This document shows, piece by piece, positions 8,591-17,000 of a stretch of 64,000 nucleotides of DNA (the first letter of the stretch is position 1; the number at the start of each line of letters is the position of its first letter). Source of the stretch: an uncultured Flavobacteriaceae bacterium (lineage in GTDB: Bacteria > Bacteroidota > Bacteroidia > Flavobacteriales > Flavobacteriaceae); the NCBI GenBank assembly GCA_943788165.1, contig CALSPF010000001.1, positions 372,001 to 436,000 on the forward strand, given 5' to 3'. The position numbers were made by a program, and so were the translations under genes. The notes beneath the pieces are model-generated. The model saw only the letters and a list, made by a program, of their open reading frames with translations. It did not search any database and was not told the DNA's origin.

Positions 8591-9598
8591 ATGGCCCATT
8601 TATCTCCTCCAGATATCAATGCACTAAAAGCAGGACTCCTTGCTGGCAATCGCGCTAGTTTGAGTCAAGCAATCACCCTTTGTGAGAGTAGCCTGAGACT
8701 TCATCAGGAACTGAGTCTAAATATGTTAGAAGAATTGCTACCTCATGGGGGGAAATCTATTCGGATAGGGGTGAGTGGTATTCCTGGAGCAGGGAAAAGT
8801 ACTTTTATAGAAGCGTTGGGAATGGAGCTTATTGAAAAACACCAAAAGAAAGTAGCTGTCTTGGCCATTGATCCGACCAGCGAACAAAGCGGTGGAAGTA
8901 TCTTGGGCGATAAGACCCGTATGGATGACTTGAGTCGAAATCACAATGCCTTTATTCGCCCCACAGCCACTAGTACTCAGTTAGGCGGGGTAGGGCAGTA
9001 CACCCAAGCGGCCATTATTCTTTGCGAAGCAGCCGGTTTTGATGTTGTAATTGTAGAAACGGTAGGGGTAGGCCAGTCAGAAATAAGCGTGAATAAAATG
9101 GTGGATGTTTTCCTGTTACTCCAAATTGTGGGGGCTGGAGATGACCTACAGGGTATGAAGCGAGGAATATTGGAATGTGTCGACCTACTGGTCATTAACA
9201 AGGCAGATGGAGAGCTGAAACAAAAGGCACAGTTGGAAGCAGCTAACCTAAAAAATGCCTTGCATTTATTTCCGCAAAAACACTCGGGCTGGTCGAGACA
9301 GGTTAAAACCTGTTCCTCTATAGAGAAAAAAGGAATTACGGATATTTGGAATGCCATAGAGGAGCATCAGCAGTACTTAAAATCTAGTGGAAAATTTGAA
9401 GTTCAGCGCAAGCAACAAACCGATGCTTGGTTTGTAGATTTACAAAACAACTGCCTTTTTGATTTTATTCATACGCAGCCATCGGTCCAAGCACTTTTGA
9501 TAAAAACTAGAGCGGAAATTTCATCTACAAATAGCAACCCACTTGGTTTAGTCCGAGAAATGAAAATTGCATTAAAGGAACTCTTTTTCCGCAAGTAA
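8591..9598 (+). CDS. meaB: methylmalonyl-CoA mutase-associated GTPase MeaB
   Basis: A 335-residue G3E-family P-loop GTPase that protects and reloads adenosylcobalamin on methylmalonyl-CoA mutase. The P-loop GIPGAGKST is at about residues 63-71. The conserved AIDPTSEQSGGSILGDKTRM follows, then VETVGVGQSE (Walker B region) and the guanine-specificity NKAD at about residue 203. The C-terminal helical dimerisation arm is present. It starts 3 bases after mce, so the two genes are one operon for propionate or branched-chain/odd-chain acyl degradation. ATG 8591 fits the family N-terminus. Confidence 0.96.
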   Translation: MAHLSPPDINALKAGLLAGNRASLSQAITLCESSLRLHQELSLNMLEELLPHGGKSIRIGVSGIPGAGKSTFIEALGMELIEKHQKKVAVLAIDPTSEQSGGSILGDKTRMDDLSRNHNAFIRPTATSTQLGGVGQYTQAAIILCEAAGFDVVIVETVGVGQSEISVNKMVDVFLLLQIVGAGDDLQGMKRGILECVDLLVINKADGELKQKAQLEAANLKNALHLFPQKHSGWSRQVKTCSSIEKKGITDIWNAIEEHQQYLKSSGKFEVQRKQQTDAWFVDLQNNCLFDFIHTQPSVQALLIKTRAEISSTNSNPLGLVREMKIALKELFFRK

Positions 9599-9658
9599 TT
9601 GACAGGCAATTGCACCATTGTTCATCAAGTTTTTTTCTTACAAAAGTATTCATTCCTT

Positions 9659-9687
9659 TTTGTTTTGAATGAGTTGTTGTATTTTTG
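9659..9687 (+). promoter_or_regulatory. Bacteroidota-type promoter for the lipoprotein gene
   Basis: TTTG at 9659-9662 and a perfect TATTTTTG at 9680-9687, 17 bases apart. The lipoprotein ATG follows 17 bases later. Spacing is 2 bases shorter than the usual 19. Confidence 0.6.
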
Positions 9688-9704
9688 TGCTTTAATATTT
9701 TTCC

Positions 9705-10292
9705 ATGAAAAAAGTACTCCCTCTTGTGTTGTTATCGATTCTAATGCTTCTGGCTTCTTGTGCTGGTGATAATTCGAAGGGAAATGTCGAGAAACTAGCT
9801 GAAGGTGTTTTTCAAAAAAACGGCTTTATCTATGATATGAAAGAGTTGCCCTCTGGGAAAAATGTCATTCCTTTTTATACCATTGGAAAATTATCGAGCA
9901 ATGTGTTGAACAATTCCTTTACCAACCCGCCATCGGAAATGGGAATCACCCTTTACTTTAGTTTGGACAAAAAAGGAGGCAATAAAAATGAGATTATTTC
10001 GGCTTATTTAGAGTCTACAGCTACTGACGAATCTCTTTTTAAGTTTCCGAGGTGTTTGAGTGTTTGCCCAATTACCATTGAGGCGATCAATGCAGATGGG
10101 ACGACGGAAACAATCAAAACTATGTACGGTAGACCCAATGTGTTTAAAATGGAACTGGAAGATTTGGTACTCGCAGATTTAGCCAAGAAGCAACAAAAAA
10201 TTCGTATGCGTATTGCCGTGTCTCGTAACAATCAAAACACTACGTTTGAATGGTTTTATTTTGATTTCACTGGTTTTACGCCTGAGCTCTAG
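9705..10292 (+). CDS. hypothetical lipoprotein
   Basis: A 195-residue protein with a clear lipoprotein signal. After MKK comes a hydrophobic core of 14 residues and the lipobox LASC, with Cys at residue 19. The sequence after Cys is AGDNSKGN, without acidic residues immediately next to it. The rest is a single beta-rich domain with no motif that I recognise. It has a pair of cysteines (RCLSVCP), which could form a disulfide in the periplasm. It has its own promoter and converges with nadC, overlapping its end by 4 bases. The function is unknown. Confidence 0.8.
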   Translation: MKKVLPLVLLSILMLLASCAGDNSKGNVEKLAEGVFQKNGFIYDMKELPSGKNVIPFYTIGKLSSNVLNNSFTNPPSEMGITLYFSLDKKGGNKNEIISAYLESTATDESLFKFPRCLSVCPITIEAINADGTTETIKTMYGRPNVFKMELEDLVLADLAKKQQKIRMRIAVSRNNQNTTFEWFYFDFTGFTPEL

Positions 10293-11158
10293 TCAATCGA
10301 TTTTAGACTTAGATCTATGTTTTTAGCCGAATGAGTCAGGGCGCCCAATGAAGCAAAGTCAACTCCAGTTTCTGCTACAGCGACCAGTGTTTCCTCAGTA
10401 ATATTACCCGAAGCTTCTGTGGGAAATTGCCCTGCAATTTTTTCAATAGCTGCCTTGAGTTCAGTTGGATTCATGTTGTCTAAGAGTAGTCGGTGAATCC
10501 AGGGGAATGCCAAACATTCTTCAATTTCAACGATGTTACGAACTTCTACAATAGTCTTTAGATTACGGTTAATTCCCTTTAGATAGGCTTGGGTTTTTTC
10601 AAGTGTTTTACTTATTGAACCATTAAAATCAACATGATTATCTTTTATCATGAGCATGTCAAATAAACCAAAGCGGTGGTTTTCTCCCCCTCCTATGGCC
10701 ACTGCCCATTTTTCTGGATAACGAAAATTTGGTGTAGTTTTTCGTGTGTCTAGCAATCGGCATTGGGTATGTTTTATCTTTCCTGTAAGTCGTTTAGTTA
10801 GGGTGGCAATGCCACTCATGCGCTGCATGCAATTCAAAACAAGTCGTTCGGTTGTAAGTAGGTCGTATTGTGGACCCTCTACGGTAAAGACGATATCTCC
10901 AACCTCTACAGGAGTACAATCTTTGATGAGACAAGTAAATTGAATGGATGGATTAACTTTTTTGAATATTATCTCCGCTAATTTTACACCTGCAATCACC
11001 CCTTTTTCTTTTACGATAAGTTTTGCCGCGTTGTTTTTGGTATTGTCTAAACAAGACATGCTGGTATGGTCTGCTTCACCAATGTCTTCGCTTAGTGCTG
11101 CAGAAATAAATGCATCAATTTGTGTTGAATAGCGATTATAGAACAGGTTCTTTTCCAT
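10289..11158 (-). CDS. nadC: nicotinate-nucleotide pyrophosphorylase (carboxylating)
   Basis: Quinolinate phosphoribosyltransferase, the last enzyme of the de novo path to nicotinate mononucleotide. The 289 residues show the family motifs LSEDIGEADHTS near the N-terminus, LNCMQRMSGIATLT (about residue 115) and LLDTRKTTPNFRYPEKWAV (about residue 140). These are followed by GGGENHRFGLFDMLMIKDNH with the PRPP/quinolinate Arg, His and Lys residues, and by the C-terminal SGNITEETL and DFASLGALTHS. A GTG seven codons upstream (11179) is possible, but the ATG at 11158 matches family length better. It overlaps the nadB end by 23 bases, which suggests translational coupling. Confidence 0.96.
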   Translation of the reverse strand: MEKNLFYNRYSTQIDAFISAALSEDIGEADHTSMSCLDNTKNNAAKLIVKEKGVIAGVKLAEIIFKKVNPSIQFTCLIKDCTPVEVGDIVFTVEGPQYDLLTTERLVLNCMQRMSGIATLTKRLTGKIKHTQCRLLDTRKTTPNFRYPEKWAVAIGGGENHRFGLFDMLMIKDNHVDFNGSISKTLEKTQAYLKGINRNLKTIVEVRNIVEIEECLAFPWIHRLLLDNMNPTELKAAIEKIAGQFPTEASGNITEETLVAVAETGVDFASLGALTHSAKNIDLSLKSID

Positions 11159-12707
11159 AGTTGTGGTTGTAAAAAACACCTTTATTTTTTGTTAGCTCCA
11201 AGGATTGATTCACCAATACATAGGCAACGCTGACCATATTCCTTAGTTCACAAATTTGTGGTGATAATTTGTTGGAGTTGTACAAATCGACAACAGCAAA
11301 ATAGAGTTTTTTGATGTTGGTTTGCGCGGTTATCAGGCCTTCGGTGGTTTTGAAAATCCCCACCTGTTCGCTCATTATTTTTCGAAGTTGTTCACTCAAG
11401 GTGTGGGTGACTTCTTGTTGATTGTCTTTACTGAAATGTTGTCCTTTCCAATCCGGAATAGCTTCATAAAAAGAAGAAGAAAGAGTAATTTCTTTGAGAT
11501 TTTTAACACTATTAAGTGCAGCGCGATGAGAAAAAACAATGGATTCCAAGAGTGAGTTTGAGGCTAATCTATTTGCACCATGCAAACCTGTATGACTACA
11601 TTCTCCAATGGCATATAAGCCCTCTAGTGTGGTTTTTGAATGCTCATCCACCCCTATCCCTCCGCAACTGTAGTGGGCAGCGGGTACAACAGGAATGGGT
11701 GTTGAACATGGGTCTATCCCGATTGAACGGCAAGTTTCTACAATATTGGGGAAGTGGTTCAGAAGAATATCCTTATTGATTGCTGTTGCATCTAAGTTAA
11801 CGTTGGTTTCTTTTTGAACGAGCATTTCTCGAATAATAGATCGAGCTACAATATCTCTTGGTGCCAATTCTTTTAGGGGGTGGTATTTTCCCATAAATTG
11901 TTCACCTGATAAGTTTTGTAAAAGAGCTCCTTCACCCCTTAACGCCTCTGTTATCAAAAAGGTTTCTCCGTCTACTTTTGGAAAAAGAGCTGTTGGATGA
12001 AATTGAATGTAGGGAAGTTTTTCCAACTTAACTTTGGCGCGATATGCTGCGCCTAAACCATCTCCAGTTGCGCCGAATGGGTTGGTGGTAAAGGCGTAAA
12101 TCTGCCCAACCCCACCGGTTGAAAGCACAGTGATTTTAGCTGTAATTTTTATGATTTCTTCATCCAGTGTTGAGATGATATAAGCACCATAACAGCGTTG
12201 GTTGTTTGTGTCCGTATGGTGATCTGTGATTAGGTCGACTAAGATATGGTTTTCGAAGTACTGAATGTTCTCGAAGTCTTTCACTTTTTCAATTAGGGCA
12301 CGTTGAATTTCAGCACCAGAGTGATCTTTGTAGTGAACGATTCTTTTTTCAGAATGCCCTCCCTCTTTTGTGAGGTCAAGTTTCTGTTTGTTGTTAAGAT
12401 CGAACTGAGTTCCCCAGTCGATTAATTCTTGCAGACGTTCGTTCCCTTCTCTTATGACAAATTCAATTACTTTTAAGTCTCCTTCTTTGTCTCCGGCAAC
12501 ATAGGTGTCTTCAATGTGTTTTTCGAAAGTGTCTTTCTTGAAGTTTGAAACAACAGCAATTCCTCCCTGTGCATAGCGGGTGTTACCTTCTTTCAATTTG
12601 TCTTTACAAATCAGAGTTATTTTTGTGGACGGTGATTCCTCAGCTAATTTGATCGCATAGGTCAATCCAGATATTCCAGTGCCAATAACAAGTACGTCTG
12701 TGTGCAT
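11136..12707 (-). CDS. nadB: L-aspartate oxidase
   Basis: Flavoprotein that oxidises L-aspartate to iminoaspartate, which NadA condenses with dihydroxyacetone phosphate. The 523 residues carry the FAD dinucleotide motif GTGISG at residues 9-14, the RYAQGGIA loop, the HPTAL and RGEGA segments of the succinate-dehydrogenase flavoprotein superfamily, and PRDIVARSI. HYSCGGIGVD and GLHGANRLASNSLLE follow in the C-terminal part of the FAD domain. The length is normal. The stop of nadA directly abuts its start (12708/12707) and its end overlaps nadC, so nadA-nadB-nadC form one operon transcribed from upstream of nadA. Confidence 0.97.
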   Translation of the reverse strand: MHTDVLVIGTGISGLTYAIKLAEESPSTKITLICKDKLKEGNTRYAQGGIAVVSNFKKDTFEKHIEDTYVAGDKEGDLKVIEFVIREGNERLQELIDWGTQFDLNNKQKLDLTKEGGHSEKRIVHYKDHSGAEIQRALIEKVKDFENIQYFENHILVDLITDHHTDTNNQRCYGAYIISTLDEEIIKITAKITVLSTGGVGQIYAFTTNPFGATGDGLGAAYRAKVKLEKLPYIQFHPTALFPKVDGETFLITEALRGEGALLQNLSGEQFMGKYHPLKELAPRDIVARSIIREMLVQKETNVNLDATAINKDILLNHFPNIVETCRSIGIDPCSTPIPVVPAAHYSCGGIGVDEHSKTTLEGLYAIGECSHTGLHGANRLASNSLLESIVFSHRAALNSVKNLKEITLSSSFYEAIPDWKGQHFSKDNQQEVTHTLSEQLRKIMSEQVGIFKTTEGLITAQTNIKKLYFAVVDLYNSNKLSPQICELRNMVSVAYVLVNQSLELTKNKGVFYNHNYGKEPVL

Positions 12708-13694
12708 CTATTTTATAGCTAACATGCGTTCAATGGGTAAGCGCGCTTTTTCCATTAAAACATCATCTAAACGAATTTCGGGTGTTTCGTTTTTTAAACA
12801 ACGATAGAGTTTTTCCATGGTATTTAATTTCATGAAAGCACATTCGCTACATGCACAAGTATCATCTTCTACAGGAGCGGGAATAAAGTGTTTTGAAGGA
12901 CATTTTTTTTGCATTTCATGTAAAATACCAGCTTCTGTGGCTACAATAAAAGTCTCGCTTGGATCTTCTTGAACGAATTGTAACAAGCCAGAGGTGCTGC
13001 CAATATAATGAGCGATGTCCAAAACTTGACTTTCGCTCTCAGGATGCGCGATAAATTTTGCTTTGGGGTGTTCTTTGGCAAGTTGTACAATTTTTTCAAA
13101 TGAAAAAGCTTCGTGAACAATACAAGCTCCATCCCACAGTATCATGTCTCGACCAGTTTCTTTGATTAGGTAACGACCTAAGTTTTTGTCGGGTGCGAAA
13201 ATTAGCTGTTTGTCTTCATGAATGCTGTTGATGACTTCTACGGCATTACTTGAGGTACATACGATATCACTGAGTGCTTTGATTTCTGCTGAGCAGTTAA
13301 TGTAAGTAATCACCACTGCTTCGGGGTACTTCGCTTTGAATGCTGCAAAGTCTACTGGTGGGCAAGAGTCGGCCAAAGAGCAGCCAGCATTTAGGTCAGG
13401 TAAAAGTACTTTCTTCGATGGGTTGACAATTTTAGCCGTTTCTGCCATAAAATGAACTCCAGCAAAAACAATAATATCTGCGTCTACTTTTTCAGCTTGC
13501 TTTGCCAAATAAAGGCTATCGCCAAGGTAATCAGCAATTGATTGAATTGCTTCTTCTTGGTAGTAATGGGCTAAGATGACTGCGTTTTTCTCTTTTTTTA
13601 AGCGTTTAATTTCTAAAGCGAAATTTATATTTTTCACTTTATGAGTAGGTACAGGAGTTATTTTAAAACGGTCAATTACACTTTTCATCATCAA
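12708..13694 (-). CDS. nadA: quinolinate synthase
   Basis: [4Fe-4S] enzyme that makes quinolinate from iminoaspartate and dihydroxyacetone phosphate. The 328 residues contain three homologous alpha/beta modules. Candidate cluster cysteines lie in [13 protein letters not shown], in [23 protein letters not shown] and in the C-terminal [12 protein letters not shown]. The first-module [18 protein letters not shown] (substrate His-Tyr) is intact. The start is one of three successive Met codons (13694, 13691, 13688). It is first in the nad operon. A perfect Bacteroidota -7 element lies 25 bases upstream. Confidence 0.97.
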   Translation of the reverse strand: MMMKSVIDRFKITPVPTHKVKNINFALEIKRLKKEKNAVILAHYYQEEAIQSIADYLGDSLYLAKQAEKVDADIIVFAGVHFMAETAKIVNPSKKVLLPDLNAGCSLADSCPPVDFAAFKAKYPEAVVITYINCSAEIKALSDIVCTSSNAVEVINSIHEDKQLIFAPDKNLGRYLIKETGRDMILWDGACIVHEAFSFEKIVQLAKEHPKAKFIAHPESESQVLDIAHYIGSTSGLLQFVQEDPSETFIVATEAGILHEMQKKCPSKHFIPAPVEDDTCACSECAFMKLNTMEKLYRCLKNETPEIRLDDVLMEKARLPIERMLAIK

Positions 13695-13719
13695 TAAATT
13701 GCATGTACTAAGGTAGTCA

Positions 13720-13727
13720 CAAAATTA
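13720..13727 (-). promoter_or_regulatory. -7 element of the nadABC promoter
   Basis: On the minus strand the sequence reads TAATTTTG, a perfect TAnnTTTG match, 25 bases before the first nadA Met. No good TTTG -33 box is seen at the usual distance. Confidence 0.5.
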
Positions 13728-13904
13728 CAAATATTATGGGTGCTTGAGGTGGAAACCTACTTTTTTGTGTATAGATTTTTTGTTGGTTTTCGAAATTTGC
13801 CGATTGGTTATTTTTTTTGTAATTTAGCTAATTATCTGGTTTTATGTAGATTTCAAAATGCAAACTCAGATACATTTAGTAAAAATAAATTTAACACACG
13901 TAAA

Positions 13905-15245
13905 ATGAAAAAAAAAATACTCAGTTTATTATTATCTATTTTTGTGACTACTTTAGTTGTAGCACAAAACTCTAACAATCCTTGGTTAGTGTCTGTTGGT
14001 CTTACATCCGTTTCTATGAATGGAGATATAACTTACCCTAGCGGAAATGTTTTGTCGTCTAACGATTTTTCAGGATCAATAGGATTCCCTCAGGTTTCAT
14101 TATACCGAAAAGTATTTGGAGGGTTGTCATTAGGAGGTCAAGTTTCAATGGGTAAGCAAACACTTACTTCAGAAGATTGGGATTTCTTTAGCTGGCATAC
14201 TGCCCTTAAATATGGATTTAACACTAACAATAAATTTAGTCCTTACTTAAAAGCAGGTGTTTGGGGGGAATCTTCTCTAGACACTGGAGCGGATGCATAT
14301 TCTGAAAATACAGATTGGTCTAATTTTGGATCCATTGGATTTGATTATTCTATTGGAAACAAATTTGGAGTTTATGCAGAATATTCAATGGGCGCAATTG
14401 CAAGTGGCCCTGAAGCTACATATGGATTAATGTCTGTTGGAGTTTCATACGGCTTTGGCTCTGGTGACAGGGATAAAGATGGAGTTTCTGATAAGAAAGA
14501 TAAATGTCCAGATGTTCCTGGTCTTAAAGAATTTGAAGGATGTCCTGACACTGATGAAGATGGTCTTCCAGATAACGAAGACGATTGTCCAGAAGAAGCT
14601 GGCCCTATTGAAAATAAAGGATGTCCTGATACAGATGGTGATGGCGTTTTAGATAAAGATGACACTTGTCCGGAAGTAGCTGGACTAGAGGAATTGAATG
14701 GATGTCCTGATGCAGATGAAGATGGAATTGCTGATCAAGATGATGAATGCCCAGATGAAGCTGGTGATACTGAAAATAATGGATGCCCTTGGCCCGATAC
14801 TGACGGAGATGGTGTGTTGGATAAAGATGATGAATGTCCAGAAGAAGCTGGTACAGGAGCAAATGGTTGTCAAGAAGTAAGTAAAGAAGTGATAGAAGCA
14901 TTGAATGATGCTGGATTAAATGTTTTATTTGTTGCTGATAGTTACCGTATTATGGGAGCTAAAACATTGAAAGCGTTTGATTCATTAAAAGTTATTTTAG
15001 ATGAAAATCCATTCGGGGTTGTTCTTATTCAAGGTTATTCCTCCGAAGAAGGAAGCGAAGAATATAACTTAAAGTTATCGCAGAAACGTGCTGAAGCAGT
15101 TCGTGCTCGTTTAATCGAATTAGGCATAGATACTGCTCGTTTAGAAGTGCAAGCTTTTGGAGAGACTCTTTTATTAGGAGACAATTCTACTGCTGAGGGT
15201 CGTGCCAAAAGCAGACGAGTTGAATTTAAAAGTAAAAAACAATAA
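13905..15245 (+). CDS. OmpA family outer membrane protein with TSP type 3 repeats
   Basis: A 446-residue surface protein in three parts. First is a signal peptide ([20 protein letters not shown], cut near QNSNN). Second is an outer-membrane beta-barrel of about 170 residues ending in [10 protein letters not shown]. Third are about five calcium-binding thrombospondin type 3 repeats of the form DxDxDGxxDxxDxCPxxxG (residues about 185-325). The C-terminal OmpA domain ([43 protein letters not shown]) binds peptidoglycan, so the protein ties the outer membrane to the wall. The frame extends 55 codons upstream, but ATG 13905 is directly followed by the signal peptide. A strong terminator ends the unit. 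Ca2+ binding is inferred from the repeat family. Confidence 0.93.
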   Translation: MKKKILSLLLSIFVTTLVVAQNSNNPWLVSVGLTSVSMNGDITYPSGNVLSSNDFSGSIGFPQVSLYRKVFGGLSLGGQVSMGKQTLTSEDWDFFSWHTALKYGFNTNNKFSPYLKAGVWGESSLDTGADAYSENTDWSNFGSIGFDYSIGNKFGVYAEYSMGAIASGPEATYGLMSVGVSYGFGSGDRDKDGVSDKKDKCPDVPGLKEFEGCPDTDEDGLPDNEDDCPEEAGPIENKGCPDTDGDGVLDKDDTCPEVAGLEELNGCPDADEDGIADQDDECPDEAGDTENNGCPWPDTDGDGVLDKDDECPEEAGTGANGCQEVSKEVIEALNDAGLNVLFVADSYRIMGAKTLKAFDSLKVILDENPFGVVLIQGYSSEEGSEEYNLKLSQKRAEAVRARLIELGIDTARLEVQAFGETLLLGDNSTAEGRAKSRRVEFKSKKQ

Positions 15246-15275
15246 GGAGATATAAACCTCCATTGAGTACTAACA

Positions 15276-15307
15276 AAAAGGCTGAGCATATTGCTCAGCC
15301 TTTTTTA
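15276..15307 (+). terminator. intrinsic terminator after the OmpA-family gene
   Basis: Stem AAAAAGGCTGAGCA, loop TAT, complement TGCTCAGCC followed by six T. It also lies 20 bases past the end of rpe, so it may act for both convergent genes because the A-rich 5' side gives a T-run on the minus strand. Confidence 0.9.
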
Positions 15308-15326
15308 TTGAGTAATCTCAAGTTTA

Positions 15327-15977
15327 TTAAAGTGCTTTCAGATTGGCAATAGTTTGGGTTGGGTTTTCGGCTTTAAAAACAAAGCTACCAGCCACCAAAA
15401 CGTCAGCTCCAGCATCGATCAATGCTTTTGCATTTTTATCGGTAACCCCGCCATCAATTTCAATTAGGGTTGTTGATCCCTGCGCTGTAATCAAATCTTT
15501 TAATGCTTTTACCTTGTTATAAGTGTTTTTAATAAACGACTGCCCACCAAATCCAGGGTTAACGCTCATCAAGCAAACAACATCAATGTCTTGAATAATG
15601 TCTGTTAATAGATGTACAGGAGTATGTGGATTTAGAGCAACTCCAGCATTCATACCACAAGATTTTATTTTCTGTAAACTTCTGTGTAAATGGTTACATG
15701 CCTCATAGTGCACAGTAAGTACAGCTGCATTAAGGGCTGCAAATTCTTCGATATAACGATCAGGTTCAACGATCATTAAATGAACATCAAGCGGCTTCTG
15801 TGCGTGTTCGCCAATGGCTTTTAGAACAGGCATACCGTAAGAGATGTTCGGAACAAAAACCCCGTCCATAATATCGATGTGAAACCAATCGGCTTCACTG
15901 TTGTTAAGCATTTCGCTATCACGTTGTAAGTTGCCAAAATCTGCGGCCAATAAAGAGGGTGCAATAAGTTGTTTCAT
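15327..15977 (-). CDS. rpe: ribulose-phosphate 3-epimerase
   Basis: TIM-barrel enzyme of the pentose-phosphate pathway that interconverts ribulose-5-phosphate and xylulose-5-phosphate. The 216 residues show APSLLAADFGNL at the N-terminus, WFHIDIMDGVFVPNISYG with metal ligands His and Asp, and LDVHLMI with a second His. VNPGFGGQSFI and EIDGGV, with the last catalytic Asp, follow. ATG 15977 was chosen over an upstream in-frame start at 15998, because that extension (LFFYKH) would run into the rpoD terminator hairpin and is not family sequence. It lies only 42 bases after the rpoD stop with that terminator in between. Confidence 0.95.
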   Translation of the reverse strand: MKQLIAPSLLAADFGNLQRDSEMLNNSEADWFHIDIMDGVFVPNISYGMPVLKAIGEHAQKPLDVHLMIVEPDRYIEEFAALNAAVLTVHYEACNHLHRSLQKIKSCGMNAGVALNPHTPVHLLTDIIQDIDVVCLMSVNPGFGGQSFIKNTYNKVKALKDLITAQGSTTLIEIDGGVTDKNAKALIDAGADVLVAGSFVFKAENPTQTIANLKAL

Positions 15978-15985
15978 ATGTTTGT

Positions 15986-16013
15986 AAAAAAAAAGCAACC
16001 CAGAGGGTTGCTT
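15986..16013 (-). terminator. intrinsic terminator after rpoD
   Basis: Read on the minus strand: AAAGCAACCC, loop TCT, GGGTTGCTTT and then a run of T. It sits in the 42-base gap between the rpoD stop and the rpe start, so rpe expression depends on read-through or on a promoter inside rpoD. Confidence 0.85.
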
Positions 16014-16019
16014 TAAGGT

Positions 16020-16883
16020 TTATCCCAGATAAGTTTTAAGTATTTTACTTCTCGAGGTGTGTTTCAATCTTCGGATCGCTTTCTCTTTGATTTGACGAAC
16101 ACGTTCTCTAGTTAAGTCAAAGGTTTCTCCAATCTCTTCTAGGGTCATTGCGTGTTGATCGCCAAGACCAAAATACAGGCGTACAACGTCTGCTTCTCTA
16201 GGCGTAAGTGTTTCTAAAGCACGCTCAATTTCTGTCTTTAAAGATTCATGTAAAAGTGTACGGTCTGGATTTGGCGATTCTCCACTATTCAATACATCAT
16301 AGAGGTTAGAATCTTCTCCTTCTACCAATGGAGCATCCATAGATACGTGACGTCCAGAATTCTTCAAGGATTCTTTTACGTCGTTCACTGTCATATCCAA
16401 TTCCTTTGCAATTTCTTCTGCTGAAGGAGCACGTTCATGTGCTTGCTCAAGAAAAGCATAAGTTTTATTGATCTTGTTGATGGAACCAATCTTGTTTAGT
16501 GGTAAACGAACAATACGAGATTGTTCAGCCAAAGCTTGTAAAATCGATTGGCGAATCCACCAAACTGCGTAGGATATGAATTTAAATCCACGTGTTTCGT
16601 CAAAACGTTTTGCGGCTTTGATAAGTCCTAAATTACCTTCGTTGATTAAATCGGGGAGGGTTAATCCTTGGTTTTGATATTGTTTTGCCACAGAAACCAC
16701 AAATCGTAAATTTGCTTTGGTTAATTTTTCCAAGGCAATTTGGTCTCCAGCTTTTATGCGTTGAGCTAATTCAACTTCTTCTTCGGCAGTAATTAAATCT
16801 ACCTTTCCAATTTCTTGTAAATACTTGTCTAAAGAAGCTGTTTCGCGATTGGTTACCTGCTTGGTAATTTTTAGTTGTCTCAT
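16020..16883 (-). CDS. rpoD: RNA polymerase primary sigma factor RpoD/SigA
   Basis: A 287-residue sigma-70 lacking region 1.1, as usual for Bacteroidota. Region 1.2 covers about residues 15-50 ([19 protein letters not shown]). Region 2 includes [20 protein letters not shown], and [13 protein letters not shown] for -10 recognition and melting. Region 3 lies around residues 130-190, and the region 4 helix-turn-helix ends [18 protein letters not shown]. This is the factor expected to read the TTTG / TAnnTTTG promoters listed in this annotation. ATG 16883 directly starts the conserved [15 protein letters not shown]-terminus. It lies downstream of pnp with a terminator between, and upstream of rpe. 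Confidence 0.97.
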   Translation of the reverse strand: MRQLKITKQVTNRETASLDKYLQEIGKVDLITAEEEVELAQRIKAGDQIALEKLTKANLRFVVSVAKQYQNQGLTLPDLINEGNLGLIKAAKRFDETRGFKFISYAVWWIRQSILQALAEQSRIVRLPLNKIGSINKINKTYAFLEQAHERAPSAEEIAKELDMTVNDVKESLKNSGRHVSMDAPLVEGEDSNLYDVLNSGESPNPDRTLLHESLKTEIERALETLTPREADVVRLYFGLGDQHAMTLEEIGETFDLTRERVRQIKEKAIRRLKHTSRSKILKTYLG

Positions 16884-16943
16884 CTAATCGTTTATTGTAC
16901 CTTTTTATACGTTCAAAAAGTAAAAATGTTACATTTAAAATAA

Positions 16944-16976
16944 TAAAAAAACCTCTCCTTTTTGAGGAGAGGTTTT
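16944..16976 (-). terminator. intrinsic terminator after pnp
   Basis: On the minus strand: AAAAACCTCTCCT, loop CAAAA, then AGGAGAGGTTTTTT. It separates pnp from rpoD. Confidence 0.88.
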
Positions 16977-17000
16977 TGCGCTTACAAAAAGCAATAGAAA

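Noticed and set aside
13740-13904. N-terminal extension of the OmpA-family protein (55 codons)
   Set aside because: A normal signal peptide begins at ATG 13905, and the extension is promoter-like AT-rich DNA.
14372-14901. Several long minus-strand and alternate-frame open frames inside the OmpA-family gene
   Set aside because: They lie over the thrombospondin type 3 repeats, whose regular Asp/Gly/Pro codons keep other frames open. They encode low-complexity repeats and have no starts or neighbours that make sense.
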